Source: JANQPD01 sp963715655 (GTDB lineage Bacteria; Bacteroidota; Bacteroidia; Flavobacteriales; Schleiferiaceae). Taken from it: a DNA stretch of 64,000 bases. The stretch lies in contig OY970262.1 of the NCBI GenBank assembly GCA_963715655.1, positions 2,356,001-2,420,000 of the forward strand, read 5' to 3'. The position numbers and the translations under genes are program-made. The notes under the pieces are model-generated. The model was not told where the DNA came from and made no database searches. It saw nothing but the letters and a program-made list of their open reading frames with translations. Shown piece by piece: positions 49,054 through 57,626 of this stretch (position 1 is the stretch's first letter; each line of letters opens with the position of its first letter).

Positions 49054-50334
49054 CTAATTGTATTTTTTAAAAATCAAGCAGCTGTTTACATCTCCAAAGC
49101 CAAAACTTGACTTGGCAATAATATTAATTTCTTTTGTTTCTAAGGTGCGCGGTACGCAGCTTCCGTCAATATTTTTTGCAATTTCCGGATGTAATTCACC
49201 AACATTTAAACTTGGGTGTATAAACCCTTCTTGAAGTTGCAAAAAACTGGCAATACTTTCTATAGCTCCCGCAGCACTCAAGCAGTGTCCTGTCATCGAC
49301 TTTAAGGAATTTACCTTCGGAAAGTTCTTCCCGGAAAGGCCAAGCGCTTTACTCCAATTGTTTATTTCCAACACATCGCCCATAGTGGAAGTTAAATGGC
49401 CGGATATTAAATCAATATCCTCTGGTTTAATGGAGGCATTTTTCAACGCTTCTTTTATGCAACGCTGTGTTCCCACTTCGTTAGGTGCAGTCATGCTTCC
49501 CGTATTTCTTTGTCCTCCAGAGTTGGTATGTCCGCCCAAAATTTCACCGTAAATGTGGGCACCTCTTTCTAATGCCGACTCCAATGTTTCTAACACCAAA
49601 GCGCCACCACCACTGCCCGGCACAAAACCTGATGCATCTGCACTCATTGGTTGTGAGGCTTTTTCCGGAGCATCGTTATGTTTAGAGCATAATACACGCA
49701 TGGCATCAAAACCTCCCCAAACGTACGGCCCACCTCCATCGCAGCCACCGGCCAACATTATGGTGGCTTTGCCTTCTACTATTCTTTCGTAGCACATAAT
49801 TATAGATTCAGAACCCGTGCTACAGGCTGAGGCATTGCTGCTTACTTGATTTCCCAATCCAAACCTACCACCTAAAAAAGCACTAATTCCACTGGGCATG
49901 GTTTGCTCTACAATGGTGGTTCCCAAGCGCTTTACATTTAAATCGTCTGTCTTGTTAAAAGCATCTCTGGCAGTTTCCATGGCGCACATACCCGTGCCAA
50001 AAATAGTTCCAGCATGCCAAATTGGTTCGGCATCCGGCTCGGCTTCTATATCTAACCCTGCATCGCGCCAAGCTTCCATACCCGCTACTATTCCATAAAT
50101 TACACCATTAGCTGTCAATCGTTTGCGTTCTAAATCCGTAAAAATATCCTCCATTAGCGCGTCACTAATTTCTGGCTTGCCACCTATTTGGCATCTAAAT
50201 TTTAAACGCTCCAATTCACCGTAATATTCAATGCCTGATTTACCGCTTTTAATAGCTTCAGTAAATGTTTTTAAACCAACACCGTTGGGAGAAACTACAC
50301 CCATTCCGGTAACTACTACTCGTATTTTGCTCAT
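49054..50334 (-). CDS. beta-ketoacyl-[ACP] synthase family protein
   Basis: A 426-residue thiolase-fold enzyme of the KAS I/II type. The active-site Cys is C171 (SNASACSTGSES). Two His complete the Cys-His-His triad: H313 in ISGHLTSTMGD (usual HGTGT becomes HLTST) and H350 in KSMTGHCLSAAGA, preceded by the conserved Lys345. N-terminal VVVTGMGVVSPNGVG and C-terminal SSFGFGDVNSCLIFKKYN are normal. Elongating (decarboxylative) condensation is therefore likely; the altered HLTST suggests a dedicated, not housekeeping, ketosynthase. It belongs to the cluster with its own ACP, dehydratase and reductase. Confidence 0.92.
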   Translation of the reverse strand: MSKIRVVVTGMGVVSPNGVGLKTFTEAIKSGKSGIEYYGELERLKFRCQIGGKPEISDALMEDIFTDLERKRLTANGVIYGIVAGMEAWRDAGLDIEAEPDAEPIWHAGTIFGTGMCAMETARDAFNKTDDLNVKRLGTTIVEQTMPSGISAFLGGRFGLGNQVSSNASACSTGSESIIMCYERIVEGKATIMLAGGCDGGGPYVWGGFDAMRVLCSKHNDAPEKASQPMSADASGFVPGSGGGALVLETLESALERGAHIYGEILGGHTNSGGQRNTGSMTAPNEVGTQRCIKEALKNASIKPEDIDLISGHLTSTMGDVLEINNWSKALGLSGKNFPKVNSLKSMTGHCLSAAGAIESIASFLQLQEGFIHPSLNVGELHPEIAKNIDGSCVPRTLETKEINIIAKSSFGFGDVNSCLIFKKYN

Positions 50335-50340
50335 GTTTTT

Positions 50341-50790
50341 TTAGGATATTACTTTAATCATTCCCGCCAACTCTGCTTTTGCCACTACCTTTTTTTGCTC
50401 GTTATGCATTTCTACTGCACATTTTAATTTTCCCATGCGCCAAAATTTCTTTTTGCTGCTTACCGTAACTTTTTCTCCCGGCAACACCACTCCTAAAAAT
50501 TGCACATTGCTTTCCGTAAAGGCTACTTGCAATTTTTTTGGTTCCAAAGCATCGCCTTTATCTTTAATTAAAAAGTGTAAACCCATACAAACCAAGCCAA
50601 TTTGCGCCATACATTCGGTTAAAATTACACCGGGTGTTACTGGATTTTCCTTAAAGTGTCCTTGGTAAAAATACTCGTCTTTCTTAAACCTATAGCTGCC
50701 GCTGATTTCATCATCAGTTACAGAAATTAAAGTATCTACAAAGTGAAACGGCTTGCTATATGGCAGTAAATCAATTATTTGTTGTTTCAT
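50341..50790 (-). CDS. 3-hydroxyacyl-ACP dehydratase (FabZ-like hotdog fold)
   Basis: A 149-residue hotdog-fold protein beginning at the ATG at 50790; the open frame to 50841 only adds reductase-gene sequence. LLPYSKPFHFVDTLISV and YFYQGHFKENPVTPGVILTECMAQIG match FabZ, including the catalytic His45 (GHF) and Glu59. It removes water from 3-hydroxyacyl-ACP to give the enoyl form. The ATG shares a base with the stop of the reductase gene upstream (TAATG), and the ketosynthase gene follows after 6 bp. Confidence 0.92.
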   Translation of the reverse strand: MKQQIIDLLPYSKPFHFVDTLISVTDDEISGSYRFKKDEYFYQGHFKENPVTPGVILTECMAQIGLVCMGLHFLIKDKGDALEPKKLQVAFTESNVQFLGVVLPGEKVTVSSKKKFWRMGKLKCAVEMHNEQKKVVAKAELAGMIKVIS

Positions 50791-51626
50791 TAGGCGATAG
50801 ATTCTCCTCCGTCCACCGGAATTATTGCTCCATTTATCCAAGCTGCTTCAGGCGCGCTTAAGAGGTACACCGCGTTACCCACATCCTCCGGTTTTGTTAG
50901 TCTACCAAACGGATTGCGAAATTTGCTTTGCTCCTTCATTAAGGTATTGCCTTTAATTTTATTTAGGGCTGCGGTATCCGTTACGCCCGCTTGTATTACA
51001 TTGCTACGAATACCATAGGCGGCAAACTCTACTGCCATTTGTCTAGAAATAGCTTCTAGCGCAGCCTTAGCGGCAGATACAGCTCCGTAATTACGCCATG
51101 CTTTTCGTCCTCCTTCGCTGGTTAAGGTCAATAAACTACAACCCTCTGCTAGTAAATTGGCATCAAAAAGTGCTTTAGCCCAGGTGTAATAAGAGGTGGC
51201 CATGGCCTCAATGGTAATGGCAAAATCATCTGCTTTTAAAAAGGCTGTTTCCTCGCCAAACTCTTCCTGCAAAAGGTTTACGCTAGCTTCGGTAAATGTT
51301 GTTTTGGGCATTACTTCTTTGTACGGCACCATCAACTTTAAGTTGCCCTTAGCAATGCTATGTAGCATTACGTGTATTTGGGCATTTTGCTCTTTTATTA
51401 GTTGTATAATTTCGTCTTGCACTTCCGTGCGCAGGGCATCCTTGTTAAAGCCATAACATTCTACGCCTAGTTTACGTATGGCTTCAAATTCTTTTTCTGC
51501 CTCTTGTGCACCGGCTTTTCTATCTCTAAAAAGTATAAATAAGTTATATCCTTCATTGGCTAGTTTCTTAGCTGATGCTAATCCTAATCCTGTGCTGCCG
51601 CCAAGTATTAGTGCGTATTTTTTCAT
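50790..51626 (-). CDS. SDR-family acyl-ACP reductase (FabI/FabL-like)
   Basis: A 278-residue Rossmann-fold oxidoreductase. YALILGGSTGLGLASAKKLA is the NAD(P) binding site, MLHSIAKGNLKLMV resembles the LHSIA segment of enoyl-ACP reductases FabI/FabL, and NYGAVSAAKAALEAISRQMAVEFA gives the Tyr-x6-Lys catalytic pair. GRLTKPEDVGNAVYLLSAPEAAWINGAIIPVDGG closes the fold. The LHSIA motif points to enoyl-ACP reduction; a ketoacyl-ACP reductase role cannot be excluded. It precedes the dehydratase with a 1-base overlap, so the cluster holds a nearly complete fatty-acid elongation set. Confidence 0.85.
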   Translation of the reverse strand: MKKYALILGGSTGLGLASAKKLANEGYNLFILFRDRKAGAQEAEKEFEAIRKLGVECYGFNKDALRTEVQDEIIQLIKEQNAQIHVMLHSIAKGNLKLMVPYKEVMPKTTFTEASVNLLQEEFGEETAFLKADDFAITIEAMATSYYTWAKALFDANLLAEGCSLLTLTSEGGRKAWRNYGAVSAAKAALEAISRQMAVEFAAYGIRSNVIQAGVTDTAALNKIKGNTLMKEQSKFRNPFGRLTKPEDVGNAVYLLSAPEAAWINGAIIPVDGGESIA

Positions 51627-51648
51627 GTATTGAGTGTTGGTTATTGGT

Positions 51649-51732
51649 GAACCGTTAGTCGTTATCTGTAAACCGTTGTCTGTTAGTCATTATTCGTTGA
51701 ACGGTTAATCGTTATCTGTGAACCGTTATCTT
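51649..51732. repeat. low-complexity direct repeats (ACCGTTATC-type)
   Basis: Short imperfect copies of GTTATCTGT(G/A)AACCGTT and CCGTTAGTC-type words recur five or six times in the 130-bp gap between the reductase and type III PKS genes. They encode nothing. They suggest that the operon is split here or that a repeat has been inserted. Confidence 0.5.
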
Positions 51733-51756
51733 TAAGCTGTACTTTTTTCACCTTAC

Positions 51757-52815
51757 TTACTGCCATTCCAACAAAAGCCTTTGCGCTGAAAAACCTGGTC
51801 CAAAACTCAACATCAATCCTTTTTCTCCTTTTTTAATATCCTTCTTCAAATATTCCTCTAATACATATAGCACCGTTGCGCTACTCATATTTCCGTAATC
51901 TTTTAGTACTTTTTTAGTGTCGTTTATATGTTTGCCCATATCGTGCAGCATTCCTTCTACCAATTGCACAATTTTCTTTCCACCAGGGTGAAAAATAAAA
52001 TGTTCAATTTCATCTATGGTTAAATCATTCTCTTGTAAAAAAGCTTGAATAATGTTTGGGAAATGCTCTTGAATAGTTTCTGGCACTGATGGATCTAACA
52101 CCATTTGCAAACCAGAGTTTTTCACATCAAAACCCATCATGTGCAGCGCGTCATAAAAATGGTACATACCAGAAGCTGTGATACTTGGCAGCACTTTATC
52201 GGGCGCAGGCCCCATAATAGTACAGGCAACACCATCGCCAAAAATAGCAGCACTCACCACGTTTGTCATGGTAATATCTTCATGCTGAAAAGTGCTGGTG
52301 GGAGATTCCAATGCAATAATTGCCGCACGTTGCCCAGGGTTTGCTTTAAGCAGATGTTGGGCATAGATTAACGCACTTGTGCCACCCGCACAACCCATCT
52401 CGGTTACAGGCAAGCGCATAATACCTTGCTTCATTTTTAAGCGGTTAATCAAATGGGCATCCACCGATGGAATCATGATTCCCGTGCAACTGGTGGTGAT
52501 AATAATATCAATATCCTTTGGTTTCAAATTGGCTTTGTTAAGCGCTTTTAGTAAAGCTTGCTCGGCCAAGTCGGTCATTTCCGTTATATAATGATTGTTT
52601 TTATCTTCAAAAGAAGTTTTGGTAAATACATCCGCTACATCCATAATGCTGTAGCGCGTGTCCACCTCAGCGTATTTAAAAATACGTAAAGCCTTTTCCT
52701 TAAAACGGTCATCTTTGCCTTCTAACCATTTTTCTACATAAGGTAAAATTTCATCTGTGGTACGCGAGTATTGTGGTAATGCTTTGGCCGAGGCCAATAT
52801 TTTAATTTCTGTCAT
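51757..52815 (-). CDS. type III polyketide synthase
   Basis: A 352-residue chalcone/stilbene-synthase-like enzyme. The catalytic triad is C142 (TEMGCAGGTSALIYA), H276 (HFIFHPGGKKIVQ) and N309 (DYGNMSSATVLYVLE). SCTGIMIPSVDAHLINRL and GFGPGFSAQRLLLEWQ-like LMLSFGPGFSAQ are family signatures. It condenses an acyl starter with malonyl-CoA units and cyclises, usually to alkylresorcinols or alkylpyrones in bacteria. Methyltransferase and flavoprotein genes lie directly upstream (32 bp), as in the Streptomyces srsABC alkylquinone operon. The product here is inferred, not known. Confidence 0.95.
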   Translation of the reverse strand: MTEIKILASAKALPQYSRTTDEILPYVEKWLEGKDDRFKEKALRIFKYAEVDTRYSIMDVADVFTKTSFEDKNNHYITEMTDLAEQALLKALNKANLKPKDIDIIITTSCTGIMIPSVDAHLINRLKMKQGIMRLPVTEMGCAGGTSALIYAQHLLKANPGQRAAIIALESPTSTFQHEDITMTNVVSAAIFGDGVACTIMGPAPDKVLPSITASGMYHFYDALHMMGFDVKNSGLQMVLDPSVPETIQEHFPNIIQAFLQENDLTIDEIEHFIFHPGGKKIVQLVEGMLHDMGKHINDTKKVLKDYGNMSSATVLYVLEEYLKKDIKKGEKGLMLSFGPGFSAQRLLLEWQ

Positions 52816-52847
52816 GTAGTTTGCGTTTGTGCCGAGTGCACAAAAAC

Positions 52848-53552
52848 TTATGTTTCATTGGGCACTAAAACTAAGTAGCGAAACGCCCATTTCCAAGTAA
52901 GGTTGTAGTTTATGATGCCCGCTTTGGCTAAAATGCGTTGCCAATCACTTTTAGTGAAGGATTTTTTAACCGATAATTTACCGTCATGCCGACTAATATA
53001 GGAGAAGCCAAATGCCCGCGAAGCCAATCGGAACAAGTGATACGCTATTTTACTGCGATGTAAATCGTTGATTAAAATTACCGCATTTTTGGCTTTACAT
53101 ATTTTTAACATACGTACAATATCTTTTTCGGTAAAGTGATGTAAAAACAGGTTAAACATGAATACATCACCTTTCAAAGCTTCAAAACCTTCACCAAAAA
53201 CGTTCATTTTTTGGTAGTGTAGGTTAGAAAATGCGCGCGATTCTTCTTTGCAAAATAATACAGCGGTTTCGTTTGCATCTACCCCTATTCCCTTAAAATT
53301 AACTTGGTTTTTTTTTGCCCACTTGGCTGCTGCCCGAAGTGAATCTCCTCCACCACAGCCTACATCTACCAAAGTAAATGGGCCGTTTTTTAATTGCACC
53401 AATGGTTTTAACGCGCTGGTAAGTAAGGAATAGCCACCTAAAAACGTATTTACCTTTTCAAGTTCACGTAAATTTTCACGTAAGTCGTTTCCAGTAAGTT
53501 CAAAATCATCTAAAATTTCAGGAGCATCGCTGCGCGTTTTAAAGTTACACAT
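52848..53552 (-). CDS. class I SAM-dependent methyltransferase
   Basis: A 234-residue methyltransferase. Motif I is FTLVDVGCGGGDSLRAAAKWA, motif II-like DVFMFNLFLHHFTEKDIVRML and INDLHRSKIAYHLF follow. The N-terminal DAPEILDDFELTGNDLRENLRELEKVNTFLGG matches the group found beside type III PKS genes. It is predicted to methylate the phenolic lipid, as SrsB does. It lies 2 bp after the flavoprotein gene and 32 bp before the type III PKS gene, so all three are co-transcribed. Confidence 0.9.
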   Translation of the reverse strand: MCNFKTRSDAPEILDDFELTGNDLRENLRELEKVNTFLGGYSLLTSALKPLVQLKNGPFTLVDVGCGGGDSLRAAAKWAKKNQVNFKGIGVDANETAVLFCKEESRAFSNLHYQKMNVFGEGFEALKGDVFMFNLFLHHFTEKDIVRMLKICKAKNAVILINDLHRSKIAYHLFRLASRAFGFSYISRHDGKLSVKKSFTKSDWQRILAKAGIINYNLTWKWAFRYLVLVPNET

Positions 53553-53554
53553 TA

Positions 53555-54685
53555 TTAAAAGTATTTACCATGCGCGTATTTTACCACCTGACGCAAAGCA
53601 GAGGGAAAAGTTTTACCGAAGGCAATAGCGGGTTCAAAAAAGGTATTGGTTTCAAATAAACGCTGTGCCGCTTGCCCAAATTTCATTCTGCTTTTGAAGG
53701 TTCGCTGCCATTTTCTTTGATAAAAATATTCCATATCCTCGCGTGTAATATGCTGATGCAGAAAACCTTCCACTGCTTTACTCACCAATTTTGCTCCGTG
53801 TATAGCCATTGCCATACCGTTGCCGCAAAGGGGGTGAATTAGTCCGGCTGCATCGCCACACATTAAGGCGTGTTTGCTCACTAACTCATGCTGTCCAAAA
53901 TTAATTTGACTAATTACCAAAGGATCAAAAACAGGTGTAGCTTCTGCAAAAAATGCTGCTAAATGTGGGTTTTTACAAAGCACTTCTGCTTCAATTTCAG
54001 CAATTGATTTATGTCTTTTAAAGATTTCATTAGTGGTTAAATAGCAAAGGTTTACGTATCCATTTTCCACTTGTGATAAACCACAATAGCCTTGCTCAAA
54101 ATGATGTAAGGCAACTAAATCATCTGGAAAAGCTGTGCTTTTAAAGTGATGCTTTATGCCAACGTAAGCACTGCGGGTTTTAGCTGAAGGTCGTTCTAAG
54201 GTTTCATTTAGTTTGTTGCGCTTGCCATACGCACCAATTACAACTTGCGCGGTAAACTGTTGGTTTGTAGCGGTGGTGATTTGATGCTCATCCTTTGAAA
54301 AGGACAGGTCTATTATTTTACAATCTTGATGCAGTTCCACCCCATTTTCCTGTGCTTTTTTTGCTAGGTAAGCATCAAACATATAGCGACTAACCCCAAA
54401 GCCACCCATTTTCATTTTTGTTTTGGCCAGCTTTCCGCTTGGTGCGCTAATTTCAAATCGGTTTATTTCTTTAGCACTTACCTCCGCTGGGTCTATTCCT
54501 AAGCTTTTTAAATAAGGCTTTACCTCGTTGGAGATATACTCACCACAAACCTTGTGAAAAGGATAGGTTTTTTGCTCAAACAAGGCAACCGAAAAGCCCA
54601 TTCGCGCAAGCGCAATGCTGCTTACTAATCCGGCTAAGCCGCCACCAATAATGGCTATTTGAGGGTTTGTTTTGATAGTTTTTAT
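53555..54685 (-). CDS. FAD-dependent monooxygenase/reductase-like flavoprotein; ATA at the expected start
   Basis: A 376-residue protein of the geranylgeranyl-reductase/aromatic-hydroxylase type. The FAD-binding motif IAIIGGGLAGLVSSIALA is in frame but lies before the first ATG (54601), so that ATG cannot be the start. Reading back in frame gives KTIKTNPQIA and then ATA at 54685-54683; before it is only one codon and a TAA. No ATG, GTG or TTG is available. CGEYISNEV, GDAAGLIHPLCGNGMAMAIHGA (second FAD motif) and QRKWQRTFKSRMKFG follow normally. It would hydroxylate or oxidise the phenolic ring made by the type III PKS (SrsC-like). A CGCAGAG repeat lies directly upstream. Confidence 0.88.
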   Translation of the reverse strand: MKTIKTNPQIAIIGGGLAGLVSSIALARMGFSVALFEQKTYPFHKVCGEYISNEVKPYLKSLGIDPAEVSAKEINRFEISAPSGKLAKTKMKMGGFGVSRYMFDAYLAKKAQENGVELHQDCKIIDLSFSKDEHQITTATNQQFTAQVVIGAYGKRNKLNETLERPSAKTRSAYVGIKHHFKSTAFPDDLVALHHFEQGYCGLSQVENGYVNLCYLTTNEIFKRHKSIAEIEAEVLCKNPHLAAFFAEATPVFDPLVISQINFGQHELVSKHALMCGDAAGLIHPLCGNGMAMAIHGAKLVSKAVEGFLHQHITREDMEYFYQRKWQRTFKSRMKFGQAAQRLFETNTFFEPAIAFGKTFPSALRQVVKYAHGKYF

Positions 54686-54752
54686 GCTTTACCGCAGAAG
54701 CGCAAAGGTCGCAGAGTTTCGCGGAGTTTTATGGAATAGAGGCAATAATTAT

Positions 54753-55427
54753 TCATCTGCTCAATCTAATACTATCAGGTAAAAATGGAAATGGCTCAAT
54801 TAAACTTAACATAAAATAAGGCTCTAGATTTAGTAAAGAATCGCTGCACAAATTGATTTTGTTTTTTTTACTCAAAAAAAGTAAATATCCTTGGGTAATT
54901 GACTTAAATGCCTTTCGTCTATTATCAGAACTAATGCTATCTTCCCACGTCAATTTGTAACGAGCTTTCCGATCCTGTTCAAACCAATACTTAGAAGCTG
55001 CGGTAATGGTTGAATCTAATTGTGCATAATAAATAGTGTCGCCCATTATTACAACTCGATTATTAGAACTTAACTCAATTTTTAGGCTAAAGGGGTATAA
55101 CCCAGGCGGCAAAATAGGGCAACATGAGCAATAAAATTTTTCCAACCCAGTAGCAATTGTAATTGTGTCGTTATGCTCAAAAACATATTTACCTCTATAT
55201 ACGCGGTTAATATGACAGGAGTCAACGCTAGGCTGCTGCACAATATCTTTAAATAAGTCTTCCCAATTTTTGCTCAAATCCACCACAATGGTCAGGATTT
55301 CTGAGGAGCTGCCTCCATTTAATAGTAGTTTTTCATTTTCACAAAGCGTATCAGAAAACCGAATTGGTTTTGGTTCGCTTTGACAGGAAAAACATAAAAC
55401 AAGAAGTAAGTAGAGGAATTTTTTCAT
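54753..55427 (-). CDS. hypothetical lipoprotein
   Basis: A 224-residue predicted lipoprotein: MKKFLYLLLVLCFSC gives a lipobox Cys15. The mature part begins QSEPKPIRFSDTLCENEKL. Notable are a Cys-rich loop (EKFYCSCCPILPPGLYPFSL) and KYWFEQDRKARYKLTWED. No known domain is recognised and it has no obvious link with the cluster next to it; the flavoprotein gene downstream on the same strand starts 67 bp after its stop. The region between holds a CGCAGAG-type repeat, so the two are probably separate units. Confidence 0.75.
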   Translation of the reverse strand: MKKFLYLLLVLCFSCQSEPKPIRFSDTLCENEKLLLNGGSSSEILTIVVDLSKNWEDLFKDIVQQPSVDSCHINRVYRGKYVFEHNDTITIATGLEKFYCSCCPILPPGLYPFSLKIELSSNNRVVIMGDTIYYAQLDSTITAASKYWFEQDRKARYKLTWEDSISSDNRRKAFKSITQGYLLFLSKKNKINLCSDSLLNLEPYFMLSLIEPFPFLPDSIRLSR

Positions 55428-55672
55428 GCTTTAAATCTACTACTTTTTCTAAATTTATAACCCTTCAAATGCTTGAAACCCTTGAGGGATTACATCTACT
55501 ATATGCCTCTCAACCCTTACTGCTAAAGCAGTACTGTTAGCGAAGGATGTGCAGCGATACTTATAGCTTACCTCTCTTAGCGGCTTTGCGGCTTTGCGAG
55601 AAATTATTTCACTCATAAAGCATCATAACACAAATTCTTACCTATCAACTTTATCCATAAAACCTGCGTTTC

Positions 55673-56162
55673 ATTGCCGCTAAAATCTGAGTAATCAGTG
55701 TAATCTGTGGCAAAGTTTTTACACAAAGTAACTCAAAGCTGTTGCTAAGCAATACAAATATAACTCCACCTTTATCCGCTCAACCTATAAAAATTCTTGT
55801 TCTATTGCGGGTGAAATTAAGAGCCCCCCAACCCCCGAAGGGGGAGTTGGCTACATGTGTCGCTAACTCCCCCTTCGGGGGTTGGGGGGCTTACTGCGTT
55901 TTGCAAAATATTATTTTCACAAAGACAAACAAAACTATTGCTAAACAACACAAACATAACTACACCTTTATCCGCTCAACCTATAAAATTCTTGTTCTAT
56001 TGCCGCTAAAATCTGAGTAATCTGTGTAATCTGTGGCTAAGTCTTTACACAGAGATACACGAAGATTCACAAAGAACGCAAAAGGATAGCCTCTATAATT
56101 AGCTTACTCCGCAAAACCTCCGTTTCATTGCCGCTAAAATCTGAGTAATCTGTGGCAAAAAC
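55673..56162. repeat. direct repeats in the spacer between the lipoprotein gene and pepD
   Basis: ATTGCCGCTAAAATCTGAGT followed by AATCTGTGTAATCTGTGGC occurs three times (55673-55719, 55999-56050 and 56126-56162). A second block (ACACCTTTATCCGCTCAACC followed by a TATAAAATTCTTGTTCTATT part) occurs at about 55765 and 55965. Together they show a partial duplication of about 200 bp carrying the palindrome at 55822-55891 between the copies. The 735-bp gap 55428-56162 has no credible gene. Confidence 0.85.
55822..55891. repeat. perfect 27-bp palindrome with G/C-rich hairpin arms
   Basis: AGCCCCCCAACCCCCGAAGG plus GGGAGTT is repeated exactly as its reverse complement after 16 bases. Each arm also folds on itself (CCCCC-GAA-GGGGG). 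It is much richer in G+C than its surroundings. A related sequence, CCTTCGGTAAGGGTTGGGGA, occurs in icmF near 13008-13031. Confidence 0.9.
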
Positions 56163-57626
56163 TTACGCTCTTTTCTCCGGCACACTTTTCAACGCAGCTA
56201 AAAAATAATTCCAAAATTTCTCTACCGAAGCAATGTTTACTTTTTCATCTGGTGAGTGCGGATGGCGAATCGTAGGCCCAAAGGAAATCATTTCCATATC
56301 TGGATAATGCTGACTTAACAATCCGCATTCTAAACCAGCGTGGCAAGCCATTACTTTTGGCTCTGCATTAAACATTTCTACGTATAAATTGCGCATCAAC
56401 TGAAGCATGGGAGCGTTGGGGTCTAACTTCCATCCTGGGTATGAGCCGCTGTGTACCACTTCTGCGCCAAGCATGTGCCAAGGTGCGCCAACACTATGCG
56501 CCATATCGTACTTTGCTCCTTCCCTATCGCTGCGTTGCAAACATAATATCTCAGCCTTACCATCTCCTAAATTAACCTGCGCTAAGTTGTTACTAGTTTC
56601 CACCAAGTCTTTAACATCCGGACTTAAACGCTTAACACCGTCATGTGTAGCTTGTATGGCATTTAAAAAGTCTTGTTGATCGGTTAAGCCCAATACTCTT
56701 TTCGGGGTTTCAATCTTTTCCCACGTTACTTTTAATTTAGGGTCGGTGGTAGCAAATTCATTTTGTAAAACTACCGTTAAACCTTCCCAATGGGTTTGTA
56801 ACGCCTCTAGTTTATCCTCTGAAACGCTAAGCTCTGCAACAGACTCGCGGGGAATAGCATTGCGCAAACCCCCACCCTTAATACTGCTTATTCGTACATC
56901 AAAGTCTTCCGTTCCTAGCAAAAGGCGATTCATAACTTTATTAGCATTTGCACGACCATAAATAATATCCATACCCGAATGACCACCAAACGCTCCTGAA
57001 ACTTTTAAGCGAATACCGGTGGTATTATTGCCACCTTCTGTTTCTTCCACATATTCCCAATTTATATTGGTATCAATCCCTCCGGCACAGCCAATACTTA
57101 ATTCATCGTCATCCTCAGTATCGAGGTTCATCAAAATTTCTCCTTTCAATTTACCCGCTTGTAAACCATGTGCACCGGTCATCCCGCTTTCCTCATCTAT
57201 GGTAAATAAAGCTTCTAGTGGTGGATGAGGAATATCTGTGCTAGCTAAAACCGTCATAATTGCAGCTACGCCCATGCCATTATCCGCGCCAAGTGTTGTG
57301 CCTGTGGCCGTTACCCAATCTCCATCTATATAAGATACAATGCCTTGGGTATTAAAATCAAACTCCGTGTCGGCATTTTTTTGGTGTACCATATCTAAAT
57401 GCGATTGAAGCACTACGGGTCTACGGTTTTCCATGCCTGCTGTAGCTGGTTTGCGGGCAATTACATTACCTACATGATCAATTTCATAATCTAAATTTAA
57501 GCCTTGCAGAAAAGACTCCATAAAACGAATTACCTTATCTTCTTTCTTTGATGGACGAGGAACAGCGTTTAAATCTTCAAAATTGTTCCATACTTTCTGC
57601 GGATGTAGTTGTCTTACTTGGCTCAT
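56163..57626 (-). CDS. pepD: aminoacyl-histidine dipeptidase (PepD)
   Basis: A 487-residue M20-family metallopeptidase that splits Xaa-His and similar dipeptides. Zinc-site motifs are present: VVLQSHLDMVHQK (first His, Asp), LGADNGMGVAAIM (bridging Asp), FTIDEESGMTGAHGL (catalytic Glu pair) and LECGLLSQHYPDMEMISFGPTIRHPHSPDEKV (last His). The length is that of E. coli PepD. The ATG at 57626 lies 50 bp inside the end of the glycosyltransferase gene upstream. An in-frame later start would cut the conserved PQKVWNNFEDLNAVPRPS, so the long overlap seems real. It acts in the cytosol on peptides. Confidence 0.96.
   Translation of the reverse strand: MSQVRQLHPQKVWNNFEDLNAVPRPSKKEDKVIRFMESFLQGLNLDYEIDHVGNVIARKPATAGMENRRPVVLQSHLDMVHQKNADTEFDFNTQGIVSYIDGDWVTATGTTLGADNGMGVAAIMTVLASTDIPHPPLEALFTIDEESGMTGAHGLQAGKLKGEILMNLDTEDDDELSIGCAGGIDTNINWEYVEETEGGNNTTGIRLKVSGAFGGHSGMDIIYGRANANKVMNRLLLGTEDFDVRISSIKGGGLRNAIPRESVAELSVSEDKLEALQTHWEGLTVVLQNEFATTDPKLKVTWEKIETPKRVLGLTDQQDFLNAIQATHDGVKRLSPDVKDLVETSNNLAQVNLGDGKAEILCLQRSDREGAKYDMAHSVGAPWHMLGAEVVHSGSYPGWKLDPNAPMLQLMRNLYVEMFNAEPKVMACHAGLECGLLSQHYPDMEMISFGPTIRHPHSPDEKVNIASVEKFWNYFLAALKSVPEKRA

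Noticed and set aside
55822..55891. Integron attC site
   Set aside because: No integrase, no gene cassettes, no attC core sites; it is a simple perfect palindrome.
55742..56020. 92-codon open frame
   Set aside because: It runs through the palindrome and direct repeats; product is repeat-derived.
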